Program-made: the position numbers and the translations under genes | From: Maratus speciosus | Lineage: Eukaryota; Arthropoda; Arachnida; Araneae; Salticidae | Direction: 5' to 3' | DNA length: 64,000 nt | NCBI GenBank assembly: GCA_963932465.1 | Contig: CAWVRF010001077.1 | Location: 434,001-498,000 of the forward strand | The notes under the pieces: generated by a model | Told to the model about the DNA's origin: nothing | What the model saw: the letters and a program-made list of their open reading frames with translations, nothing else | Databases searched by the model: none | Shown here: positions 43,472 to 55,239 of the stretch, piece by piece | How the letters are laid out: each line of letters starts with the position of its first letter | Numbering within the stretch: position 1 is the first letter of the stretch

Positions 43472-45170
43472 GGGGTCTTTTACCTTTTAAACGCTACGAA
43501 ATTTAACGAAAAAATTCAAGGTTTGAATTAGTTTATCTTCAAAACCTTTTTATATATAAACATGAAATTTTGGATATTGATGAAACAGATTGTGCTTTGT
43601 AATGTGCTGCCATTAGGCATTTATTAGCCTTTCACAGAATTTGTGCATTGTTGAAATCAAAATAGCTCTTTTTTTTACTCCATAAGTAATTGCGCGCATG
43701 ATATCTTGAGAAAGTATGCATGGATTGTCATGAAATTTGGTAAGATACTGTGTGTGTTTAAAATGAACTACTCTTAAACCAAAATTATTTCATTAACTAT
43801 AGAAAAAAATATCTTTGTAAAAAAAATAAAAATTTTGTATTTTTAATGAATAAAAAAATTCATAACTGAAAATATTACCATTGTAAATATACTTAAAAGT
43901 AGTTCATTTTAGACACACATATCTGTTTAGTATCTTTACCAAATTTCATGACAATCTATACATACTTTCTCAAGACATCATGCGAGCAATGACTTCTGGT
44001 GTAAAAAAAGAGCTATTTTGATTTGAACAATACAGAAATTCTGTAAAAGGCTAATAAATTTCTAATGGTAGCATATTACAAAGTACAATCTGTTTAACCC
44101 TTTGAGCTCCGGGTTATTAAAATTTTAAAAATATGCTAGAAAAACACTTAAAATGTGATTAGGGGACTGTCTGAAATTGAACCATGTGATTAAAAAATTT
44201 TTTTAAATACCCCCTTTAGGCTGGGGGACGTGGGAAGTTTTTCCACCATCAGAGCTCTAGAGCATTCATTTCAACACGCAAATACAAGAAATGACACCGC
44301 AAAGTTATTCTAAAATTACTATAATTGCTGAAATTTCAACATATTTTAACCAGTTACATTGTTTAAACAAATTCTAAGGCTATTAAAATATTTTAAAAAT
44401 TTATTAAATGAGAAAATTCAAAATTTAAAATTTTTCAAATCATAATATAAAAATACAAACTAATCAAATTTATAGATGAAACAGATTTTAAAAATATTTA
44501 ATTTTTATTTAGAAATATTTAAAACATAATAAACTCGTCAATCTGCTGAATTAAACACAAATTTAAATTCCTTGGAATTAAATTATAAGCATCTAAATTT
44601 TGGTTCTGAAACACTGTCTGGTATGTAATTTTAGTGCTGCCATCTAGTGACAAAGCACATTTTTGTAAGCCTTAGAGCTCTGCTGGTAGAAAATTCTACC
44701 ATTACTTATTTCTATCCCCTGTAATTATTTAAATTTTCAGTTTAGTGATTTGCATGTAATTATTATTAAATGTTTGATGTGTCCAAGAGAAAAAAATGTT
44801 ATCTCCTTTGAAAAATATTTCTTTATAATGCTTGAAAAAAACAAAATTTCTAAACCTTCAAAATTGGAGTGTTTTTAAGGTCGCATTAAAAACCTACTAG
44901 ATATTTGCAGAGAATAGTGCTGCCATCTAGATTTTAAGAAGAGAAGTAAAATCTACAAAACCCAGTTTTTGCAATTAAAATGGAGACCTTTTGAAGGAAA
45001 TTAAAAGATTTTGATTTTATGTGGGTGAAAATTCACCCGGCAGAGCTCAAAGGGTTAATCGATATCCAAAATTTCATGTTTATACATAAAAAAAAAGTTT
45101 TGAAGATAGACTAATTCAAACTTTGAAGTTTTTCCTGAATTTTCGACGCTTTTAAAAGTTACAAGACCCC
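43472..45170. mobile_element. Long palindrome (GGGGTCTT ends), second copy, interrupted
   Basis: TTAA at 43468-43471 and 45171-45174; matches 23328-24069 in full, with the element at 44098-45054 inserted at its TTAA (CTGTTTAATC). The copy at 23328 shows the empty site at about 23958. Left arm GATATCTTGAGAAAGTATGC and mirror ACTTTCTCAAGACATCATGC. Confidence 0.85.
44098..45054. mobile_element. 957-bp TTAA element (CCCTTTGAGCTC ends)
   Basis: Ends CCCTTTGAGCTCCGGG and CCCGGCAGAGCTCAAAGGG with TTAA at 44094-44097 and 45055-45058. Larger than other TTAA elements here. Internal GAGCTCT motifs, some next to TTCTACCA or TTTCCACC (44230-44270, 44675-44700), look like older internal duplication. No transposase motif. 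Confidence 0.8.
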
Positions 45171-45369
45171 TTAACCTACGAATGCACAGTGCATGAATTA
45201 AAAAAGTAGTATGGACTATGAAAAATGTTTATAAAATAATATATCTTTAGAAATAGGAAAAATCTATATCATTTTAATAAAAAACAAGGCAATTTATAGA
45301 TACAGTTTTAGATTTTCAAAATCCCATGTAATGCTAGAAAACGTTCTTTTACGCAGTGCTCGAAACATA

Positions 45370-45983
45370 CAGGGTGATTCTGAATTCATTGTACAAACTT
45401 TAAGGGTTGGTACAGGACACTTTAACAATCATTCATTATATAGGAATGTATGGGTGCAAGTGACGCGTTTCGGTACAAACACCAGGGGGTCAATTTGGCC
45501 ATTTTTTTTAATTTAAAAATTTCTCATTCATACCAGAAAATTCCTATACTATTCTTTTCTTTATTTAAAACGGACATTTGATGATAATATAAGAAAAAAA
45601 TTCTTCTTTGAAAATTTCCGGTACGAAATCGAAATGTCTGAATTTAAAAAAACGCAAAACTGGCAAATCTGTCAAACACAAGAAATACATGACAACAAAT
45701 AAAAATTGGGATTTTTTTTTTTCAAAAATTTCGATTTTATACCGAAAATTTTCAAAGAAGAATTTTTTCTTTGTGTAATCATGAAATGTCTGTCTTAAAT
45801 AAAGAAAATAATAGTATAGAAATTTTATGATGTGAATGAGAAGTTTTGAAATAAAAATAGGGGCCAAACCGGTTTGTATCGCAACCCGAGACTTGCGCCT
45901 ATACGATAAATGGTTGTTACAGTGTCCTGTACCAATCCTTAAAGTCTGTATCCTGAATTTAGAATTTACCACGAATCACCTTG
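45370..45983. mobile_element. TA-flanked element (CAGGGTGATTC ends), 614 bp
   Basis: CAGGGTGATTCTGAATTCAT at the left and GAATTTACCACGAATCACCT then TG at the right, next to TA on both sides (45368, 45984): a Tc1/mariner-type non-autonomous element. Arms continue as GGTTGGTACAGGACAC against GTGTCCTGTACCAATCC. The centre (45480-45870) holds a second palindrome with TTTGGCC arms related to 37466-37638. The 46011-46200 stretch beyond starts with an isolated CAGGGTTGCCAGATAGGCC end. Confidence 0.75.
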
Positions 45984-46279
45984 TATAGAAAAAAATTTAT
46001 TTTTCCTACCAGGGTTGCCAGATAGGCCTCCATTTTTATTCTGAGAATCCGAACTCGTGCCAGAAATTAAAAATAGTATTTTTTACTTTATTTATTAACA
46101 GACATTTCGTGATTATATACATGAAAGATTCTTCTTTCAAAATATCATGTTATGAACATTTTCTTTGCGATAGATTTCGCTTTAAAATATTATAGTATAA
46201 GTTCATAGAAGATAATATTTTTCAAAAAGTTGTATGAATAGAATAAAATAATAGTTCACTGTGACGTATACCATATCAC

Positions 46280-46447
46280 AGTGCTGCCACAGGCGACTAT
46301 TTTTATATCCTGTTCGTACTACTATTTTTTTAATACATTTTGTAATATATTTCTCTTGAAAATGTTGTCAAAGCGTATGTAAAAAAATTTTGTTTTGAGA
46401 AATCGGTGCGAAATAAAATTTTAAAAAAGTCGCCTGTGGCAGCCCTG
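46280..46447. mobile_element. hAT-like MITE (GCCACAGGCGACT family), copy 2
   Basis: Ends AGTGCTGCCACAGGCGACTA and AGTCGCCTGTGGCAGCCCTG, with CATATCA(C) repeated on each side (46272-46279, 46448-46455). Confidence 0.85.
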
Positions 46448-46668
46448 CATATCACTCTGCCGTATCACTCTGACTATGTCCCATAGTGAAATAGTTAATT
46501 GGATAAAATATGCATATCCTGCAATGCAATGAAGTGACAACAAATTGTGCTATTTAAATATTAAATAGATTTTTTTTTAATCAGAAATAACGATACCTAA
46601 CTCTTCAGAAATTCTGATAAGCATACACACTTTGGAATATTAGAAACTACTGTACCGTGGTAGTTTAA

Positions 46669-46961
46669 CACATTGAAGATGGATAACGGGAATTCACGTT
46701 TTTTATTTGTCAACTGTTGGAGATGGGTCACGTCAATTAACGTTTTTGTGCATTGGAGGAAGAAAATATTACTGGTACAGGATGTTTTGTAAGGATAAAA
46801 GATGAAGGTGTAATCCAAGCATGCTTACTTCTGATTGGCTGTGAGCTCTTTTTTAATATAATTTACAGCGTATTAAAAAATACTAGAGGTAGCATTCTGT
46901 ATACTCAAAATATGCGGAAATTCAGGCTATATGCTTTTCATCACATACCGTCTTCAATGTG
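46669..46961. mobile_element. TTAA MITE (CACATTGAAGAYGG ends)
   Basis: TTAA at 46665-46668 and 46962-46965; ends CACATTGAAGATGG and CCGTCTTCAATGTG. The interior is not obviously palindromic and lacks the ACCAG-type core. Confidence 0.7.
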
Positions 46962-47118
46962 TTAAGTTTCAAAATAAAAGATGCAAATATTTTGTTAAAT
47001 TACAAAAAAGGGAAACTTTGCCTTTTTTAATTGAAAAATATCTCGTTTAAAAGGGGTTAAAGATTTCTATTTGAAAATAGAGGCATCCTAAAGCCATCTC
47101 CTTACGCGCTCTATTTAA

Positions 47119-47310
47119 CTACTTGAAAAATGGCGGTATAATACTTATACCACTTAATTTTAATTCCAAAATGTGACAATGACACCAAAAATTTGCTTTT
47201 ATACTGTATGAGAAGAGAAGTTTTCATTATTTTTAAATAACTTTGTTCCCAAATCCCGGTGCAATTCAACCATTTCAAACTTTACAACATAAGTAATGTG
47301 TCGTAAAGGG
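47119..47310. mobile_element. TTAA MITE, uninterrupted relative of 2236-2641
   Basis: TTAA at 47115-47118 and 47311-47314; left CTACTTGAAAAATGGCGGTA, right GTGTCGTAAAGGG. It shows the empty site for the hAT-like MITE at 2398-2587. Confidence 0.75.
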
Positions 47311-47756
47311 TTAACCCATTTACATTATTGCGAAAACTCGAAAAGTTGTCCTGATCACCAAAAATGTTTTTGTTGTATCAAAACAGAAGTAGTTCAAAAC
47401 GTTTAAAAAATGAAAAACAAAATGGCGTAAAGAAAAATTTCATAATTTTGTTTAGCTGAATAAAGTCCGTACATGCAAAATCCAGTCAAGAGATGCTTCA
47501 TTACATTCTTTGATGTCAAATAAAATTAATGATCTTTTAGTCTTCTTTAGCAATAGCGCTTTCATGCATTATTTTTCATGCAATAAAATGGATGAAAACG
47601 AATTTATTTTTATATTCATAAAACGTATTTGCAAAAGATATAAATTGAAAGCAAAATGCACCAATTCAAACAACGTAAGGATGTAAATATGCACATTTCA
47701 GATGTCGGCACGGTCACCTCTTTTTCTGTAAGTGTTTTTTTCTCTCTTGTAATATG

Positions 47757-47944
47757 AAGGTTCGCACACTCCTTGGAATTTCCAAGGACTCTGGCACCAC
47801 TATTAATGATAAGAAAATTTACATTTAATTTTTAAACCAAATAATTCGCAACTACCGCCTTTATTTACAGATTTTGCAATAATTTTCTGCAGTGAAATTT
47901 TGAAAATACTGTTAAAATTTCGTCGTAAAACTGTGCGAACCCTG
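47757..47944. mobile_element. MITE with GGTTCGCAC ends
   Basis: Left AGGTTCGCACACTCC and right CTGTGCGAACCCTG are inverted, with TCTGGCACCACTATT inside. AATATG/AATATA flanks may be a duplication. A right-end fragment of a similar element is at 53450-53465 (CATACGAACCCTG). Confidence 0.55.
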
Positions 47945-47994
47945 AATATATATCTTTTGAGCAATATCCATATTTTAATTTAGAAATAGTGTCA

Positions 47995-48420
47995 GCCAAA
48001 ATAGTGACCACACCTACTCTTCATATTTACTTTTGTTGACACATTGCCGACGGGCAATTTTTATCAAATCTGAATTTCAGTAGTGGAAAATTGGCGCAGA
48101 GGCGGAGTCTATCGACACCACTAAATTTTAGTAGTATTTTGCGGCTTATCTAATGACTTAATTTCCGAATTTTTATTAAGGTGAATTATACAATAAAAAA
48201 TTAGCGGGTTCAATAGGCTCCTCCTCTGCGCCAATTTTCCACCACTGGAATTTGAAAACAGTAGAAGCTCCTCTCTGTTCTCAAAGTCTTTCGTAAATTG
48301 GTATTCTAGATAGGTTTCTCTTTATGCATTAGTAAATATCTTTCAATGTACGAATTATTATAAAATGTCTTACAATATATAAAAATATGGATAACATGAT
48401 ATAAATGCATTTTCTGTAAA
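47995..48420. repeat. Short tandem repeat unit 1, invaded by a 6-bp-target MITE
   Basis: Runs from TAGTGACCACACC to CATTTTCTGTAAA. Without the MITE it is about 250 bp and aligns with 48421-48866 (GACGGGCAATTTTTATCAAA; TTTCGTAAATTGGTATTC; AATGTACGAATT). Confidence 0.75.
48078..48247. mobile_element. MITE with CAGTRGTGGAAAATTGGCGC ends, 6-bp duplication, copy 1
   Basis: Ends CAGTAGTGGAAAATTGGCGC and the complement ending TTTTCCACCACTG. GAATTT lies directly against both ends. Tandem unit 2 carries the corresponding site once, supporting a 6-bp duplication. Inner arms ACACCACTAAATTTTAGTAG and mirror around CGGCTTATCTAATG. Confidence 0.8.
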
Positions 48421-48866
48421 TAGTGACCCCGCCCTTGATATTTAATTTTGTTACACACTGGCGACGGGCAGTTTTTATCAAATCTCAATTTTAACCCTTT
48501 CAAGGGCGGTGGCTAGAGGGTCTAGCCACCTAATTTTAATTCTAAAACTGGCAAATGACACCCAGAATATTTTAATAAAATTTTTCTTTTGTAATGAATG
48601 AGCAAAGTGGCTGATTTTTATTTTTTAAGAAATCCGTTTGGATATTCTGGTGTCAGTCAATTATTTCATCTTTTTACGAACAGAATTCTTCTGCCCCTGA
48701 AAGGGTTAAAACAGTAGAAGCGTCTTTCGTAAATTGGTATTCGAGATAGGTTTCCCTTTATGCATCAGAAAATATCTTTCAATGTACGAATTTAATATAA
48801 AATGTCTTACAAAATATAAATAAATGGATAAAATGACATAAATGCATTTTCTGTAAGGTAGAAGCC
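48421..48866. repeat. Short tandem repeat unit 2, invaded by a TTAA MITE
   Basis: Second unit of the tandem pair; its insertion (48495-48705) lies within a few bases of the position used in unit 1. Confidence 0.75.
48495..48705. mobile_element. TTAA MITE (CCCTTTCAAGGGCGG family)
   Basis: TTAA at 48491-48494 and 48706-48709; left CCCTTTCAAGGGCGGTGGCT, right TTCTGCCCCTGAAAGGG. Near the left end is a small perfect palindrome, GGCTAGAGGGTCTAGCC. Confidence 0.8.
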
Positions 48867-49381
48867 ACGCCGTCAATCAATGATATTTTTTGAATGAAAA
48901 CGAGAATTCTCGTTTCCCGTCGTAAATGTGTCAAAAGATATTCATAAAATATTGAGGAAGCGCATATTGAGCGTCCTCAAAATTCAGCTATGTGAGTTAA
49001 ATTGAGCTTTGCCCATTCGTTGTTTATATTAATGTTTCTAATATATTGACTGGTAAAGAGATCGAACTTCAACGATTTACGATTTTACGCCATTCCCTGT
49101 CAGTTGGTCTAAATTTGGATATGGCCTTTGCGCTATAACCTTCAATTTTGATGCAATCGAGAATGTCCGGTCTAAGATGGACACTCAAACAGACAGAGTT
49201 AGTAGTAGTATAGTTTTGGTCACCAGAGGTCCTCATGTAAAGTTCACTATTTCCCAATAGTGAGAAAACGATTAAATCACGAAGTTTGTCCTTTTATTGC
49301 TTTTGATACAAGAAACCTTACTCATTGCAAATATGTGATCTAGTACAACTTTTTATGCTAAGAAATATATAGCTGTATTAA

Positions 49382-49588
49382 CCCTTTCAGGGGCAAGGTA
49401 ATTGTATGTGTAACTGTTGAAATAATTGACCAACACCAGCATTTAAAAGAAGATTCATTTGTAAAGAAGTAAAGGTATATTTTCGCTTATTTAATAAAAG
49501 GGAGGTTTTCATTCAAAAAATCTGGTGCCAATGTGGCAATTAGCGATTAAAATTATGTGATGCCGTGACGGCATCACCTTTCAAGGGG
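49382..49588. mobile_element. TTAA MITE (CCCTTTCAGGGGCAAGG family)
   Basis: TTAA at 49378-49381 and 49589-49592; ends CCCTTTCAGGGGCAAGGTAA and CATCACCTTTCAAGGGG. Near the right end GATGCCGTGACGGCATC is a perfect hairpin. Confidence 0.8.
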
Positions 49589-50164
49589 TTAAAGACCATA
49601 CAATAATATATGCATCATTATATGGCTCAAAGTAGGTCATGCGGCTTGTCGCGATGAGTTTGATCTTTACTTTTACAAAATTTAACTGAAGAAGAAAGTA
49701 CCATCAAAGTTTGTCACTTTAACTATTTATAACTCCTGAATCCGCCATATAGTTGCTGAAGTTGTTTGTTTGATTCCTAATTATTCATTCAACTATGAAA
49801 TCAATCGAAAAAAAATCATAAATTCAACACCATTTTCAGAAGTCCATATCTCTAAAAGGAACACTTCTGATTTGATTACAGTTCATGCCACACGAAATTA
49901 TACACCGTAATTGAAAAGAAAATTTTTGTTTCACATTGAACCTCTTCAGTGTAAGGTAAATAAAGTAAGGTTTAAAACACCTAATTTGTGTGATATTTGC
50001 AACTATATCAGCCGTAGAAATTGAATAAAATATGTCTCTGGAAGTTTAAAAATTTGAGAGCTAAGCGGAAGAGAAAGAATAACACCAAAGTATATGAAAT
50101 AACAAATCAAAATAAAATGATATAAATGCAATAAAACGTATTTAAAAAACTATATTTTATTAAC

Positions 50165-50890
50165 CCTTTACACACGAGAGGCTCCAAATGCGCAAATCGG
50201 GGCTCCAAACTCATCACTAGTGTCGCAAGGTGCCAGGCCTGCGTAAATCAAAGTTCCAAATGCTCTGACCAACAGTATTTAAAAATAATCTCGTAACATA
50301 ATTCTCGTAATTACGTAATTTTAATTACTTACGTAACGTTTACGTAAGCAACCTCGTAACCTAACCCTTTGCATTCTAGAGGTGACTCTCACCTCTCGCT
50401 TCCACGTGTCTTTCGTAAATTCGAACTCCAGATGCTCTGGACACCAATATTTTAAAGAAATTTTCTTCGCCTTATCAAATGTCAGAATTATTTGCGATGA
50501 AAGATGACGAAATAAACTATAAGAAATAAGTGGTGGCCAGATAATTTGGAGGCCTGATTTACGCGTGACACCTGGCAACACTAGTGGTGAGTGAGGGTCA
50601 CCTCTCGAGTGCAAAGGGTTAATTCTCGTAAATTTAAAGTAATGTCGTCTGTAAAGTAAGCACTCGAGGGCTCCACACTCACCACAAGTGTTGACAGGCC
50701 TGCGTAAATCGGGTCTCCAAATGCCTGAACACCAGTATTTTAAAGTAATTTTCTTTGCCATGTCAAGTGGCCGAATTATCTGCGATTAAACAAAGCGAAA
50801 TAAACTTTAAGAGATTAGAGATTAGTGGTGTCAAGAGCATTTGGAACCCAGATTTATGCAGGGTCACTGCCCTCGAACTACTCAAGGACA
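50165..50890. repeat. Cluster of CTCGAGAGGTGAC-family TTAA elements
   Basis: A complete element lies at 50365-50618 (CCCTTTGCATTCTAGAGGTG to CACCTCTCGAGTGCAAAGGG, right TTAA). Left-hand and right-hand relatives flank it: 50165-50290, starting TTAACCCTTTACACACGAGA, and 50660-50890. All share GACACCAGTATTT-type arms and the CCTTATCAAATG centre of 43198-43447. A run of TACGTAA-type repeats separates the first two. The 146-residue minus ORF is read-through. Confidence 0.7.
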
Positions 50891-51312
50891 GAGGACCCGA
50901 GTGTGACGTCATCAGTAATCGACCGTCTTCTCAGTAGTGTTGGAATTCACACCGGAAAATTTTGAATAGCAATTTTCATGTATTTTATTTGGGGAATATA
51001 TATCACCTTTTAAAACAATAATAACTATTTAAACTTACTGGTGAGAATTTGGAATCCCCCAATAAAAAATCTGTCACGGCAATACTGTAGCATTCCGCAT
51101 CTGGCTGAATTTTTATTTAGGGAACCGAATTCTCGCCAGTAAGTTTAAATAGTTGTTATTGTTTTATGAGATGATAGTTATTACAGAAATAAAATAAAAT
51201 AAAATTGCTGTTAAAAATTTTCCGGTGTAAATTCCAACTTTTGTGAGAAATCGATCGATTAGTGATGGCGTCACACTCGTGTACTCTGGCCTTGAGCATT
51301 TCGATGGCAGCG
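50868..51312. repeat. Palindromic repeat P2, best copy
   Basis: Arms of about 200 bases: CTCAAGGACAGAGGACCCGA, GTGTGACGTCATCAG and ATTCACACCGGAAAATTTTG on the left, complements on the right through GGCGTCACACTCGTGTACTC. Central pair TTACTGGTGAGAATTTGGAA and mirror. A further left half is at 51885-52180. Confidence 0.7.
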
Positions 51313-52205
51313 GCTGGGCCCCTGACACACTAGGTGAGTTAGAGCCACCTTTCGAATGCAAAGGTTTAAACATATGCAGTTATGATATTACGAATAAAAC
51401 CAGTAAAAGTTGTGGCAAAAGTTATTTATTTATTTTAACATACTATAAGATTTTCACGTTCTCGTGAAATACTTTTAAACCATATGAAATAAAATTATTG
51501 AACTTTCAAACTTTTTTATTGCTAGCATTCATATTTCTCTATGCAACGTAATGAATGAAAATGAAGAAAATATTTTTATAGTCTTAAAAGATGTTTATAA
51601 AATACTGAGGAAGCGCATGTTGAGCATGCTTTCAATTCAGCTGAGTGAGTCAAATTGAGCTTTGCCCATTTGTATCCTAATGTTTCTAATATATTGACAG
51701 GTAACGAGATCGAACTTCAAAAGTTTACGATTTTACACCCTTCCCTGTCAAGTGGTCTAAATTTGGCCTCTGCTCGATAACCTTCAATTTTGATGCAGCT
51801 GATAAACTTCGGAACATTCCAAGACAACTGACCTAGGAAGCTCTAAGCAAGGTTGATTCCTAAAAGACGGGTGTAAAATAACGTCCCAGTACACTGAAAT
51901 ATCTCTTGAACCGCTGCCATCGAAATACTCAAGACCAGAGGACACTAGTTGTGACGACATCACTAATCGACCGACTTGCCACTAGTGTTGGAATTCACAC
52001 CGGGAAATTTTGAATAACAATTTCATTTTATTTTCTTTGTGGAATATCTATCATATTATAAAACAATAATAACTATTTAAACTTAATGGTGAGAATTTGG
52101 AATCCCTAAATGAAAATTAAGCAACATGCGGAATGCCACAGTGTTGCCGCATCTGGCTGTTATTTACGAAAAGAATTATCACCAAAAAGGGTACAGAAAT
52201 CATTT

Positions 52206-52293
52206 TGCTGGACGTTGGGCTCGAACCTGCGTCATCTACAAAAGTTCACAGCTTTAAACTGGTGCTTTAGACCACTCGGCTAACCAGAAATGC
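52206..52293 (-). tRNA. tRNA-Leu(UAA)-like sequence, probably a pseudogene
   Basis: On the minus strand: box A-like TTAGCCGAGTGGTC, an anticodon loop TTTAAAG (anticodon TAA), a variable region longer than usual as in class II tRNAs, and a box B GGTTCGAGCCC. The 3' strand TCCAGCA does not pair well with the 5' strand (TTTCTGG) and the anticodon stem has mismatches, so the acceptor stem is defective. It could be a decayed gene or the head of a SINE. Confidence 0.55.
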
Positions 52294-52309
52294 TCTACCT
52301 TTCCTCAAA

Positions 52310-54093
52310 ATGAAAGATCTTGTAAATTTAACTTCACATATGCGTAAATTGCTTGAATTTTTTAGTCTTATCTTACAGAATCAGGTTTACGCTTTAATAT
52401 ATATGATCAGCCTTCGATTTCATGATACTTCGTTATCCAGAAAATTGTCCACAATTTAAATAGAATAATTTTCGACACATTACATAGACAAAGCAAACTA
52501 AATTATAATTAAAGATTATCATAATTTTGACAGTAATGATTTATTTTATTTACAATATTTTTTGACATAAATTACTGTTCATTGCTTATAATATAATAAG
52601 ACACATAAATTATAATATGAATTGAATTAGATAATTCTGGTTTTGAGTACATGATGATTCACCGTCTAAACCAAAATTTTCTAAAAAACTATTACAGCCA
52701 GATAGGAGAACATAACTGTAGTCCCACAGCTCGTGAATGTCACCATTATACAGCAGACTCTGCTGTTGAAAAACTGGGTCTGAAGTTTAACCTGAAAATA
52801 AGCAAAATAGACAAAAAATAAATAAATAATTCCAGAAGATACATATGAACATTTCATATTTGCAAATTCAGAAGAACAGAACTACTTACCAACAAAGCAG
52901 AGGGATAAAATTCTCTTTTATTTACTTGTAAACACAAAGTATCATTTCAAACGTACTTCGCATATGGTTTCTCGAATAGCGGATTCTATATGCATACACA
53001 TATGACAGAAGAAAAGGAATGCCAAACGTTGGGGTATTACATATTTTGGAATTAAATAATTTTATAATCATTTAAAGATTTTAATAATAACTTTGTATTC
53101 CCATGAAAAGAGATAACAGACTAAAAAGATAACATGCAATTTTGATATAAAGACCAAGTTACAAATAAAAAAAGAAAATTTTGGTTGCGTGAAAAATGAT
53201 ATCGATATACCAAAAGACAAATCCCCCCTCCCCCTATCGATATCATGTGCCAGCTTCCCCCCTAAAATGATAACGTTATATATCCACAGCCCCAAAAGCA
53301 GAAGAGTTCCACCCCTAATTGAGAAATAATACAAGAATAAAATTAAGCATTTTTAAGGACTTTTTGCAGATTTTGCATGAAAATAATTATTTTTAAGCAT
53401 CAAAAATTCTACTTGAAAAATGTAAGCAATTCAAAGGACTTTCAAGGACCATACGAACCCTGTTTTTGTTTTCCAAAACTAGGAAAAGAAATGAATTGAA
53501 AGGGCATGTCAAAAATGGCAGAAAGAGACTATGGGTGAATAAAGTAATTAAAAAAGATCCGGCACATAAATTAGTTTAAAAAGGTTGTCTGGTACCACAC
53601 CTTGCCAAATTGGCCTATAATCCGTTCACCGTAACTTGGCAGTGCTGATTACCCTAGAAGAGCCGAATTGTAGCTGTTGACGTAGAAACCAGGGTTTGCT
53701 CGAAGAGCAAAGGATTACTAATAAACAAGGAAAAGTGCCATTTTCGCAGGAAAACCTGTATGTTTTGAACTTCCTGGGAAATTAATTTTATTATAATAAT
53801 CATTTATTAAAAATAACAAATGGCATTATTATTCTTTTCCTATTTTTACATTTTTTAGATTGATTTCAGCACTATTTTATATTATATTAGCTGACCTGCC
53901 CAACATTGTCTGGCTCACAAAATGCAAAAAATATCTAAAAATCGCATGAAAAAATCGTAAAAATCACTGTACGAATTCCGAATGAATTTTGCTGAAAACA
54001 GGATAGCATTATCTATATTGGGTTATAAGATTAAAACCAAATTATCCGGAAATCTATTTTAACAGGCAATTTGTTATTTATACGAAACCATTG
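52310..54093. other. AT-rich stretch, little recognisable apart from the candidate exon
   Basis: Apart from 52610-52779 I see no complete element. 53217-53250 is a C-rich patch with an inverted GATATCGATA pair at 53200 and 53238. 53396-53465 ends in a GAACCCTG terminus of a MITE without its partner. Confidence 0.4.
52610..52779 (-). CDS. Candidate terminal coding exon of an unrecognised host gene
   Basis: The minus strand has a polypyrimidine tract with an acceptor (TTGCTTATTTTCAG at 52792) and a second AG 12 bases further on (TTCAG, 52780). From the second AG one frame is open for about 56 codons to TAA at 52610-52612, reading DPVFQQQSLLYNGDIHELWD, then YSYVLLSGCNSFLENFGLDG and ESSCTQNQNYLIQFIL. 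The residue mix (W, D, E, no poly-F or poly-K) looks coding, unlike nearby openings. Using the first AG puts a stop in this frame but leaves another frame open for 36 codons. I do not recognise the family. It could be noncoding. Confidence 0.35.
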
Positions 54094-54263
54094 CAGTGGT
54101 GGAAAATTAGCGCAGAGGAGGAGCCTATTGACACCACTAAATTTTAGTAGTATTTTTCGGCTTATCTAATGACAGAATTTCTTAGTTTTTATTAAAGTGA
54201 AGAATACCATAAAATATTAGTGGTGTCAATAGGCTCCTCCTCTGCGCCAATTTTCCAGCACTG
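54094..54263. mobile_element. MITE with CAGTGGTGGAAAATTAGCGC ends, 6-bp duplication, copy 2
   Basis: Ends CAGTGGTGGAAAATTAGCGC and GCGCCAATTTTCCAGCACTG; CCATTG directly adjoins both ends. Same family as 48078-48247. Confidence 0.8.
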
Positions 54264-54607
54264 CCATTGGCATAAATTTGGAAAAGGCAAAGTCTCATGC
54301 CCGTCTCATCTTTAATGTACACAATACATATTAAGGTGTAATAAAGTTACGATTTTTTAAAAATCAAAATAATCTGACTTTTTTTTTATTAATATAAGAT
54401 TTTTTAAAAATTTAAATAATTTTTTTATGTCCCTGTGCTTTAAAAACCAGAATTGCTACCAAGAAATTTATGTTTCGAAAACAATCACATTTCTAATTGC
54501 TAATATAGTCTATGTTTTTAAGCTTTAAATAATAAGATTATAATTATTAGTTAGAAATTACAAAAATTATATAAACTGCAAATCAGTAATTTCATTAGTT
54601 AGTAGCA

Positions 54608-54875
54608 TATAATAACATTATGTACATAAAATTTTTATAAATATGGAAAACTATGTTAAATACTACAGATATTTAAATTTATTAAAATAATTAAAAACTG
54701 CTTTTAATATTAAATTGTTAACATTATGTACATTATATAATATAATAACATTATATAATAACATTATGTACATAAAATTTTTATAAATATGGAAAACTAT
54801 GTTAAATACTACAGATATTTAAATTTATTAAAATATTTAAAAACTACATTTAATATTAAATTGTTAACACTGCTG
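54608..54875. repeat. Two-unit tandem repeat, period about 149 bp
   Basis: ATAATAACATTATGTACATA through AAATACTACAGATATTTAAA and AATATTAAATTGTTAACA occurs twice with few differences. Confidence 0.85.
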
Positions 54876-55239
54876 ATAAATAAAGGACTACTTTACTCAC
54901 ACGAAAACGCCTGCTTGCTAATGTTAATCCTATGAAAGAATTTTTTTTTTAGCATCTCATTTGCATTTCAGTACAATTTTTTTTTTTTTTTTCTTTTTTT
55001 TTTTTTTGTATTGGATAGCTGACGTCTATCTCTACAAAGAACCTTTTTACTGTTTCGATTTTGTTTGCAGGGTTTTTTATCTTATTTTATTCTATTTTTT
55101 TGCGGGGGGGGGGGGGTTACAAAACCGGTTTTGAAAGTGAAATTATCCTAGTAAAAAAAAGCCTCTAAGCAAAATCGAAAAAGTAAAAAAAAGATCTTTG
55201 CGGAAACCGACCTCAGCTATCAAATGCAGGAAAAAAAAA

